NCBI GenBank assembly: GCA_030628155.1
Contig: DAOVRL010000008.1
Coordinates: 1-47,961, forward strand
Length of the DNA stretch: 47,961 nt
Direction of reading: 5' to 3'
DNA from: DAOVRL01 sp023128595
GTDB taxonomy: Bacteria > Planctomycetota > Phycisphaerae > Sedimentisphaerales > Anaerobacaceae
Positions 33,543 to 40,197 of the stretch are shown here, piece by piece. The position numbers and the translations under genes were made by a program. A model generated the notes under the pieces. That model worked only from the letters and a program-made list of their open reading frames with translations. It searched no databases and was not told the DNA's origin. The first letter of the stretch is position 1. Each line of letters starts with the position of its first letter.

Positions 33543-34820
33543 CTAAATCTTTTCAAGCAGCTTCTCAAGTCGTTTTATGCACTGAACCATACAGCGAACG
33601 GTATGATAGTTTACTTTCCAGGAATGGCTCATGTGCGTCCAGATCGGCTCGCCCTGCCTGCTAAGCAGCGGCCACCACTCACCTACCGGATGATTTATCA
33701 TCTTGTCAAAAACGAAGCGGTGCACGTTCAGGTAGGCCGGGAAGTACTTTTCAGGCCCGAATCGCAGGGATGCCTCGAGCATTCCAATCATCACCTCGGC
33801 CTGCTGCCAGAACTCCTTTTCCATATCATACACACCGCCTGCGTGAGGCCCCTCTGTATAGACACCGCCGTATTCGGGGTCAATGCCGTTGGTCATCCCG
33901 TGGTCCGTCGCCTTTTTGATGACGTCCTTATAATCGTCCCAGCCGGCCCCCATAATATCCGTGGCGTGCGCCAGCAACCACGCGAACTCCACGTTGTGCC
34001 CCGCCGAGGTATTGTCCTCGGCGTTGACCTTCTGCCCCCCTTCGGCAAACCGGTCCCAGCCCCACACAATATCAAACTTTATCTGCGGCGCAACCCTCCA
34101 GTCCGCCCAAAACTGCGGTATCCCCGTCGCATACTCAGGGTGCAGAATCCTCTTAATCAGCAGGTCGATATCCTCCACCAATGTCCGCCGGTGTATGCCC
34201 TTACCCGTGCACTCGTAAAGGGTCGTAAAGGCCTCCATCAGGTGCATGTGCACGTCGAGCGTCTTCCTGTCGCCGCCCCCGCTGCCGGGCCCACAAAGGT
34301 CCCAGTTGCGCTCGAACATCTCGAAATATCCGCCGTACATCGTGTCGGCACAATGCTTCTTGACAAGGTCGAAGACATTCTCCGCATATTCCTGTCCCCG
34401 TGTATCGCCCGTCGCTATCGTATATTCGCTCAGCGCGTAAATCGCAAAGCTCAGGCCGTACAGGATCTTCTTGTCGATAGCAACGTTACCCTTGCGGTCC
34501 GTCGTCCAGTAGAACCCGCCGTACTCATCGTCCCACATCTTTTCGATCACAAAATCCACACCGTGCGCAGCATACTCGCCGCACCTGCCCCCGCCGTAAC
34601 CCGCCCGATGCGCCGAAGCCATCGTATAGATGGTCCGCATCTGCGCAAGCATCGACTTCTCATCTTCACCGCTGTCGTTGCCGTCCTTGTCGAAGTGCGT
34701 AATAAAGCCGCCGTTCTCATCGTCCCTGCACCGGTCCAGCCAGAACGGCAGCAGCTCCATCGTAAGATGCTCCTCGCACTCATCCAGACACCCCGCCACC
34801 TGCTTTGGGTCAATAGCCAT
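33543..34820 (-). CDS. N-acylglucosamine/cellobiose 2-epimerase family protein
   Basis: AGE-family (alpha/alpha)6-barrel sugar epimerase, 425 aa, the family's usual size. Marks are LLPFWLDRCRDDENGGFITH near 23-42, MLAQMRTIYTMASAHRAGYG near 57-76 (cellobiose 2-epimerase style), DDEYGGFYWTTDRKG near 95-109, LYGLSFAIYALSEY near 120-133 with a conserved histidine at GHNVEFAWLL, and a C-terminal HMSHSWKVNYH. It probably interconverts the C2 epimers of a free sugar or disaccharide. ATG at 34820 is preceded by AAAGGATTGGAAG. It is the first gene of the 30443-34820 cluster; a truncated lgt lies just upstream. Confidence 0.88.
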   Translation of the reverse strand: MAIDPKQVAGCLDECEEHLTMELLPFWLDRCRDDENGGFITHFDKDGNDSGEDEKSMLAQMRTIYTMASAHRAGYGGGRCGEYAAHGVDFVIEKMWDDEYGGFYWTTDRKGNVAIDKKILYGLSFAIYALSEYTIATGDTRGQEYAENVFDLVKKHCADTMYGGYFEMFERNWDLCGPGSGGGDRKTLDVHMHLMEAFTTLYECTGKGIHRRTLVEDIDLLIKRILHPEYATGIPQFWADWRVAPQIKFDIVWGWDRFAEGGQKVNAEDNTSAGHNVEFAWLLAHATDIMGAGWDDYKDVIKKATDHGMTNGIDPEYGGVYTEGPHAGGVYDMEKEFWQQAEVMIGMLEASLRFGPEKYFPAYLNVHRFVFDKMINHPVGEWWPLLSRQGEPIWTHMSHSWKVNYHTVRCMVQCIKRLEKLLEKI

Positions 34821-34909
34821 CTTCCAATCCTTTCAACAGCCTTCGGACAAATCCGGTAAATCATGCGAAGCACTCTGCCGCGGTATTGTAGTATCCCCCC
34901 ACCGGCCCG

Positions 34910-35182
34910 TCAAGCAACCCGCTCTTGGATACTGGCATATAGGACAGATACCTCATTTCGCCCTGCCCCGGCATAATGCACGACAATATGGATGCGTGCA
35001 CCTACGACTCCACCTATCAGGCAGTAGAGGCCGCCGTTCGTGATAAGCTGGGGGTCCGGGGTGAAGCTGCGGCTCAGGCGTCTTGCAAGCACCAAGGCGG
35101 GGAGAAAGCCTATGATAATCATCAGGCCGTGGCTTTTTACAGTCACGTGGATAAAAGGTATCTCGATAAGTTCAGGAAACAT
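34910..35182 (-). pseudogene. lgt (prolipoprotein diacylglyceryl transferase) 5' remnant
   Basis: An open frame of 90 codons that matches only the N-terminal third of Lgt: an MFPEL start, HVTVKSHGLMIIIGFLPALV near 12-31 (the conserved SHGLM/HWYGLM helix) and LYCLIGGVVGARIHIVV near 52-68 (the GGxxGAR motif). Lgt is normally about 270-300 aa and needs later catalytic residues that are missing here. Neither of the other two minus-strand frames between here and 34820 continues the family. It is probably a decayed or recombined fragment with a full gene elsewhere. Confidence 0.75.
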
Positions 35183-35319
35183 TCATCGTAGTCCGTATTG
35201 CGTCCGGCCAAGAGCCCCCGGAAAAATATAACGTATTGCGTATCTCGTTGTAAGATGCCGAGCACGCAGCAGCCGGGCAAAAGGCCGACCCAAAGCCAAA
35301 AAGTTGTGAGAAACACGGG

Positions 35320-35377
35320 TCAACTTTTTGCCTGGTCAAGAATGAAGTCCTTCGCCTTCTGGTGGGCAGATCAAGCA
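35320..35377 (-). pseudogene. 3' end remnant of a HEAT-gene paralogue
   Basis: The minus strand is about 75 percent identical by eye to the 3' end of the gene at 36382-38175 (LNLPSQKVKDLILDQAKS and stop), and ends with the equivalent of DxILDQAKS plus TGA. One base change in length breaks the frame in the middle. The fragment abuts the DUF2442 stop codon at 35378-35380. Confidence 0.6.
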
Positions 35378-35521
35378 CTACGGGCCGGAGTTAACAACTC
35401 CAATTTCGTACAGAAAGTCCGGCGAAACATCAGCATCGTTGTCCCAGACTATTGTATCTATGTCCGGGTTTACCTCACTTATGGCGTATTGTCTGAAGTA
35501 TTGCTCTGTATCGCAGACAAA
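35378..35521 (-). pseudogene. DUF2442 C-terminal remnant
   Basis: In a frame different from hepT, the minus strand encodes DTEQYFRQYAISEVNPD followed by IDTIVWDNDADVSPDFLYEI and a TAG stop at 35378-35380. The pattern [TIV]-W-[DP]-N-[DG]-A-D-[VI]-[SD]-P-[DE]-x-LY is the signature of DUF2442 proteins, which often sit next to toxin-antitoxin genes. The N-terminal half is missing: the fragment overlaps the 3' end of hepT by about 40 bases and has no start. Confidence 0.6.
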
Positions 35522-35910
35522 AACTTTAACCAGACATCCGGAATATTATTTGCCAAATCCTCCAAATGCATCTCTTCAAGCATAAAGCCATATGCGTGAA
35601 CGAAAAAATGCCTGAAGGTCAGATATTCGTAGAGTTGGTCGGAGAGCTTCTCCGGTATAATTCCATTGGATACTGAAAGGTCCAGTAAATCCTTATGCGA
35701 TGTCTCTGATTTCGGAATCTCAGCGCCTTTTGCTTTTAGAGCCTGCTTCAAAATATTCTCTATCCCGTTATAAATGTTATGCAGGAATGTGGCGATAGCA
35801 GCTAATTCAACAGTCGACCTCTCTTTTCTTCCCATTGCATCTTTAAGATTATCCAACGCTTTTTCCACATTCTCTTTTTCCGCAGCTATTTTTCTGGTTA
35901 AATCAACCAT
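35479..35910 (-). CDS. hepT: HepT-like RNase toxin (HEPN)
   Basis: A 143-aa HEPN-domain toxin of a HepT-MntA pair. The RNase motif R-x4-H-x-Y is present as RHFFVHAY (Arg100, His105, Tyr107). Other family marks are a helical ATFLHNIYNGIENILKQAL near 40-58 and an early charged coiled region. In characterised pairs HepT is an RNase inhibited by AMPylation by the MntA nucleotidyltransferase. Its start overlaps the end of mntA by 8 bases (35903-35910), the usual arrangement in this family. The 3' end overlaps a DUF2442 remnant. Confidence 0.88.
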   Translation of the reverse strand: MVDLTRKIAAEKENVEKALDNLKDAMGRKERSTVELAAIATFLHNIYNGIENILKQALKAKGAEIPKSETSHKDLLDLSVSNGIIPEKLSDQLYEYLTFRHFFVHAYGFMLEEMHLEDLANNIPDVWLKFLSAIQSNTSDNTP

Positions 35911-36172
35911 AAATTCTCACTCCGGTTTCTTCGATAATATTATTAAATAGCGAGCTTCGTGATAAATCAACCAGATCAACAGGTTTCGATAGGTGCTTAA
36001 CCAGTTCAGCATAGAACTTGAAAAATAGCCTTTGTTCAATCCCTTTGACTCCGAGGTCTATATCGTGAGCACCCTCTTCTGCCTCAATTGATGAGCCAAA
36101 CAGCAGGACAGAAGAAACGTTATATTTTTTGGCACACCGCAAAATGACATCTTTTTCGTATTCCGTTATCAT
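35903..36172 (-). CDS. mntA: MntA-like nucleotidyltransferase antitoxin
   Basis: An 89-aa minimal nucleotidyltransferase. The start is ATG at 36172 (MITEYEK) with AAGG about 6 bases upstream; TTG at 36190 would add six residues. The catalytic pattern is LLFGSSIE near 24-31 followed by DIDLGV (Asp37, Asp39), which fits GS-x9-DxD. In known pairs MntA adds AMP groups to HepT at its tyrosine and so neutralises it. It is the upstream gene of the pair, downstream of a palindromic operator-like site at 36226-36239. Confidence 0.88.
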   Translation of the reverse strand: MITEYEKDVILRCAKKYNVSSVLLFGSSIEAEEGAHDIDLGVKGIEQRLFFKFYAELVKHLSKPVDLVDLSRSSLFNNIIEETGVRIYG

Positions 36173-36225
36173 TGCATACCTTTCTGCCAAGTCTCAGACA
36201 ACTTATAAAATAACTCAAGCACTCT

Positions 36226-36269
36226 ATCAACGTGTTGATTTAGTATAGCTGAATTTTATCCAAACGCAA
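36226..36269 (-). promoter_or_regulatory. Promoter and palindromic operator of the mntA-hepT operon
   Basis: On the minus strand, TTGCGT (36269-36264) and TATACT (36247-36242) are 16 bases apart. Two bases after the -10 lies a perfect 14-base palindrome with a two-base centre, ATCAAC-gt-GTTGAT (36226-36239), which covers the expected transcription start. Such a site would allow autoregulation by the MntA-HepT complex or another regulator. The remainder of 36173-36381 shows nothing else. Confidence 0.55.
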
Positions 36270-36381
36270 TTATTGTTTTCGAACCTTACGCGCTCGCAAG
36301 AGCAGTTGGATTGCCGCGTCGTCCCGATGTATCAGGACTTCTCGCACCACCAAAGAAAATAAGTGCAGCTTTAATTCTTTG

Positions 36382-38175
36382 TCAGCTTTTTGCCTGGTCG
36401 AGAATGAGGTCTTTTACTTTTTGGCTGGGCAGATTAAGCGCGCCGTAGGCGGCGGCCGCCGCACTGCGAAGATCGGGGTCGGTCCGGTCGGAGCTGATAA
36501 GCCCATAAATGCCATCGACCATCTGCTCAATCAGCATATTGGCGTTTAACTTCGCCGAGGTGGCGAGCGACTCAAACGCGGCTATACGCACTTCCAGACT
36601 GTTCCGGGTGCTAAGGGCCATCGCTGCAATCGCCCTTTGAGCATCAGGACTGTCGAGATAAGCCAGAATCTGCCCGGCCAGAATCTGTATCTCAGGACGC
36701 TTGTCGTTTGTTGCGCTCATTAGAAAAGGCTGCGCAAGAGACAAATCGATTACCGTATTGCGGGCCTCGGCCAGCTTGAGCATAACGTTGGCCGCACGAA
36801 CCGCGTAAGTATTGGCCACCGCCTCACTCCAAAGCTCCGCATCTTCACCGGCCGCCTCCTCATTCTGCCCCAGAGCCTGAGCCAGATTCGCAACCACTAA
36901 CTTGCTCTCGGCGAACTTCTCCTTGGGACCCGCCGAGGTTATCGCTATCGCCGCGCTGTATCTCACCGCCCTGTTCTCGAAACTCAGGGCCTCGGCCAGC
37001 GGCTGAGCCGGGCCGATGCGATAAAGCAGCGACTTCTCACCCGCCGTCGTCGCCAACGCCTCGACAACACCCAGCGCTACATAAGCATTCTTGTCCCTGA
37101 CGGCACGTGCAAGGGCCTGGTGCAGATATTGAACGCCCGCAGTAGTGGCGTAAACCAGCGCGTCCGCGTGCCCCTGGCCGAAGTACTCCGGCATCTCAAC
37201 ACCCGCCGACTCCGCCTTGAGATACGCCGCAACCCAAAGCCCGATAGCCTTGCCGAATCCCGCGTCAGATCGTAAAGCCCACTCGCAGCACCGCATCGAC
37301 ATTAACTCGTAGAAGTAACTCTTGTCAACCTTCAGCGGCGCCGGCTCCTGCCCGGCGGTGTCCCAAAACCAGATATTCAGAGACTTCGCATCCTCCTGAG
37401 GCGATAGAGACTCTGTATGGTAGTAATACTTCTCCGCAAGCTGGTAGAACAACTGCGCTGCCGGAAGTCTCCCCGCGGCCGGGTCAATTTGCGCAAGACT
37501 GCTCACCGCCATCCCGCGAAGCCCAGGCGAACTGTCATTCTCCGCAATATACCGCAGATAGGCCTGCGACTGCGGATACCCGATCTTCCCCAATGCCTTT
37601 ATTATCTCGCCCTTGATCGCCACATTTTTTGTCTGCAGCGCGGCAACGAGCGGTCGTATCGCGTCTTTGCCGATACTCGGCAGCGCACGCACAATTGCCG
37701 CAAATTCATCCTTGCGCGTATCGTCGGCCATCGCATCCAACATAAACGGTATCGCGTATTCGCCGGCGTCTTGGAGCCTCTTTACCGCTATCAGCCAGCC
37801 GCGGTCGCCGCTGCTGAGCCTTCTGACTTCCTCGGCGATAATCGGCGAGTCGGCCCGCCGCGTGTGTCTGCCGTCTTCAATCAGATCAAGCACCTTGCCG
37901 ACAAGCTCGGCCACCTCGGCATCACGCTTGGCCTCATAGACCATCTCCAGGATCTTATAATCGTCCGGCGCGGCCTTGCTCAGCGCAAGCAATTCGACGG
38001 GATCGGCGTTGCTCTGGAGAATGGCCTGCGCATATCCCTTCGCCAATTCGGCATGCCCGATCTTAACATAGTGCACGAAGTCCTTCCAGTTGTCCTCAAG
38101 ACTCTGAGCAAAACCGGTGCCGGCCAAAAAAAGCGCTACTGCTAATATCACTCTGACGGTTCTTCCCTTAAACAT
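36382..38175 (-). CDS. Exported HEAT-repeat protein
   Basis: A 597-aa periplasmic or exported protein with signal MFKGRTVRVILAVALFLAGTGFAQ. The remainder is alpha-helical repeats. HEAT-like units are plain at about 145-235 (IVRALPSIGKDAIRPLVAAL, GEIIKALGKIGYPQSQAYLR, GMAVSSLAQIDPAAG) and again toward the end (PEIQILAGQILAYLDSPDAQ, LEVRIAAFESLATSAKLNAN, PDLRSAAAAAYGALNL). The middle (240-370) is less regular with YFYELMSMRCCEWAL. It probably serves as a binding scaffold; the function is unknown. A good minus-strand promoter lies at 38323-38351, giving a leader of about 145 bases. The last 18 codons recur in decayed form at 35320-35377. Confidence 0.8.
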   Translation of the reverse strand: MFKGRTVRVILAVALFLAGTGFAQSLEDNWKDFVHYVKIGHAELAKGYAQAILQSNADPVELLALSKAAPDDYKILEMVYEAKRDAEVAELVGKVLDLIEDGRHTRRADSPIIAEEVRRLSSGDRGWLIAVKRLQDAGEYAIPFMLDAMADDTRKDEFAAIVRALPSIGKDAIRPLVAALQTKNVAIKGEIIKALGKIGYPQSQAYLRYIAENDSSPGLRGMAVSSLAQIDPAAGRLPAAQLFYQLAEKYYYHTESLSPQEDAKSLNIWFWDTAGQEPAPLKVDKSYFYELMSMRCCEWALRSDAGFGKAIGLWVAAYLKAESAGVEMPEYFGQGHADALVYATTAGVQYLHQALARAVRDKNAYVALGVVEALATTAGEKSLLYRIGPAQPLAEALSFENRAVRYSAAIAITSAGPKEKFAESKLVVANLAQALGQNEEAAGEDAELWSEAVANTYAVRAANVMLKLAEARNTVIDLSLAQPFLMSATNDKRPEIQILAGQILAYLDSPDAQRAIAAMALSTRNSLEVRIAAFESLATSAKLNANMLIEQMVDGIYGLISSDRTDPDLRSAAAAAYGALNLPSQKVKDLILDQAKS

Positions 38176-38322
38176 CGAAATATCTCCAAAAAACCCTTTG
38201 CCTCGTCACCAAACCGGCCTCGGCCGCCCCTGCCTCAATTACAGCCCTCTTCGGGCGATCCCTGTTAACCGACCCGGGGCAGGAAACATAGCCTATTATA
38301 ACTATTTCGTCCTCAGAACCCA

Positions 38323-38351
38323 ATAATATTCACAAATACCCCCCCTGTCAA
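38323..38351 (-). promoter_or_regulatory. Sigma70 promoter of the HEAT protein gene
   Basis: On the minus strand, TTGACA (38351-38346) and TATTAT (38328-38323) are separated by 17 bases, including a G run. It faces away from the promoter at 38405, which makes the 38176-38490 gap a divergent promoter region. Confidence 0.7.
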
Positions 38352-38404
38352 CAAAAAACCACCCACAACAACCCCAATAAAAGACACCTCCGAGAATTTT
38401 CCGC

Positions 38405-38433
38405 TTGCATCGCGTGGCCATTTTCGTTATAAT
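38405..38433 (+). promoter_or_regulatory. Sigma70 promoter of the beta-helix protein gene
   Basis: TTGCAT (38405-38410) and TATAAT (38428-38433) are separated by exactly 17 bases. A small hairpin CGGTCA/TGACCG (38446-38451 with 38461-38466) lies in the short leader before ATG 38491. Confidence 0.7.
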
Positions 38434-38490
38434 TCCGCTTGTGCTCGGTCAGTTAGTGTATGACCGGGCAATTGGTAGAGGAAACGGATT

Positions 38491-40074
38491 ATGAAACGCC
38501 TGCCTGTCCTAATCCTTTTGCTTGGCCTGGCCTCTCCGGCCCCAGCCAAACTGCCTGACTTGTTTACCCACACGGTGTCCGACAGGTTTAGTCCCGCCCA
38601 GCTTAGTCCGTCGGACAGACTGAACGTCAGGTACCTCGTCTCGAACAACGGGACCCTCTGCATTCCCGAGAACCCGTGGTGTCCGGAGATGTTCGGTCCG
38701 GCGAACGGTCCCTGGGTCGAGGCCGTCTTTCTCTCAAAAGACCCCTATCCCGAGGCCGGAGACATCCTTCTCGGCACCGTGACCTTTGGCGGCACCCTCG
38801 GCCCGCACGGATCTCACGAGGTTCAAACTCAATTTCAGGTCCCTGCCGACTGCCCCTTTGGAGACTATAAGGTCATCATTTATGCAGATTATGTCCCCGG
38901 CCAGCCGGCCGGAGCCCTTCAAGAAACCAACGAATCAAACAACTGGGACGATTGTCAAGGAACGCTGGCCGTCATTCCACGCTTGGCAACATTCTATGTG
39001 GACGATGATGCATCGACTGACCCCCGCCCGAATGACCCCTCTATAAGCGACCCCTGCGAAGATGGAACTGCCGCACATCCCTTCGACGCGATTCAGGAGG
39101 CCATCGACGCCACCATTGACCTCGACACAATTATCGTTCTGCCCGGCAAATACTCCGAACAGATCAATTTCCTCGGCAAGGACATCACGCTAACGAGCAC
39201 GCGACCGAATGACTCACGCACGGTCAAGAGTACGACCATTGATGGTTCACTTCGCTTTCGCGGTACAGAGGGCCCGAATTGCACGCTCAGAGGATTCAAT
39301 ATCAACGGGTCTATCACCGGTTACGACTGGGAGATCGATCCCGAGGGCGAGAACCACACGCACGCCACTATCAGCCATTCTATCCTGGAGAACATTGCAA
39401 CCGGCTGCGGCGGAGTTGTCCGGGCCTGCGACGGGGTAATCAGCAACTGCATAGTAGCCAACATAAGCTACATGTGTCTGCGGCCTGCGCCGGTTGCACA
39501 AATCGTAGCATGTCACGGCCTGATCAGAAACTGTACAATGGTGAACGTGTGCGACGGCATAGAGATTGAGCCGAACCGAACATGCACTCTGGAGAACTGC
39601 GTCCTGTATCACTCATCTCCTATTATTGTAGCGGCCGGTGCAACGCTCAACATCTCCTACTGCAACATGTTTCCTCCGCCACAGGTCACTATAGAGGAAG
39701 GAACAGTAATCAAATGGGGACTCGGAAACACCAACAACGACCCCTGTTTTGCGGACCCCGAAAATGGCGACTATCACGTCAAATCCCAGGCCGGCCGATA
39801 CGATCCGCCTTCGGCGGACTGGATACTCGACGAAGTAACAAGCCTCTGCATCGACGCGGGCAACCCAATCTCACCCATAGGCAACGAGCCATTTCCCAAC
39901 GGCGGTATTATCAACATGGGCACCTACGGCGGAACCCCGGAGGCCAGTAAATCCTACTTCGGCCGGCCACCTTGTCAAACCATCATGGCTGGCGACATTA
40001 ACGGCGACTGCAAAATCAACTTCAAAGACTTCTTCTTCATCGCCCTCCACTGGCTCGAAGACAGCAATCCCTAA
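38491..40074 (+). CDS. Exported beta-helix protein with CARDB-like N-terminus and dockerin-like tail
   Basis: A 527-aa secreted protein. ATG at 38491 opens signal MKRLPVLILLLGLASPAPA, but no strong ribosome-binding site is visible (GAGGAAACGG nearby). Residues about 20-165 form an Ig-like/CARDB domain (DRLNVRYLVSNNG, WVEAVFLSKDPYPEAGDILL, LQETNESNNWDDCQG). Residues 165-470 are a right-handed parallel beta-helix (FYVDDDASTD, PFDAIQEAIDATIDLDTIIV, repeated N-C-I/T turns, then FADPENGDYHVKSQAGRYDP). The tail is a single dockerin-like repeat GDINGDCKINFKDFFFIALH (near 497-516) ending WLEDSNP. It is a plausible polysaccharide-binding or pectate-lyase-like surface protein, although no catalytic residues can be assigned. 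Confidence 0.83.
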   Translation: MKRLPVLILLLGLASPAPAKLPDLFTHTVSDRFSPAQLSPSDRLNVRYLVSNNGTLCIPENPWCPEMFGPANGPWVEAVFLSKDPYPEAGDILLGTVTFGGTLGPHGSHEVQTQFQVPADCPFGDYKVIIYADYVPGQPAGALQETNESNNWDDCQGTLAVIPRLATFYVDDDASTDPRPNDPSISDPCEDGTAAHPFDAIQEAIDATIDLDTIIVLPGKYSEQINFLGKDITLTSTRPNDSRTVKSTTIDGSLRFRGTEGPNCTLRGFNINGSITGYDWEIDPEGENHTHATISHSILENIATGCGGVVRACDGVISNCIVANISYMCLRPAPVAQIVACHGLIRNCTMVNVCDGIEIEPNRTCTLENCVLYHSSPIIVAAGATLNISYCNMFPPPQVTIEEGTVIKWGLGNTNNDPCFADPENGDYHVKSQAGRYDPPSADWILDEVTSLCIDAGNPISPIGNEPFPNGGIINMGTYGGTPEASKSYFGRPPCQTIMAGDINGDCKINFKDFFFIALHWLEDSNP

Positions 40075-40090
40075 AGCGCACATTTTTCGC

Positions 40091-40119
40091 TGGCATTGCC
40101 GAGCGTTTTTCGGTATAAT
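40091..40119 (+). promoter_or_regulatory. Sigma70 promoter of the PQQ-propeller operon
   Basis: TGGCAT (40091-40096) and TATAAT (40114-40119) are separated by 17 bases and lie just past the stop of the 38491 gene. The -10 surroundings (TTTTTCGGTATAAT) resemble those at 38421-38433 (TTTTCGTTATAAT). Confidence 0.65.
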
Positions 40120-40197
40120 AGTCTCTACACCACGGCAGTCTTACTGTGTTCGTGAAACAATGAGGAAACCAGAGGAAATGATTAGGGAGATTGAAAA

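Noticed and set aside
33603..34859. A long open frame (418 codons) on the plus strand.
   Set aside because: It is the antisense shadow of the AGE epimerase gene; it has no family signature and no ribosome-binding site.
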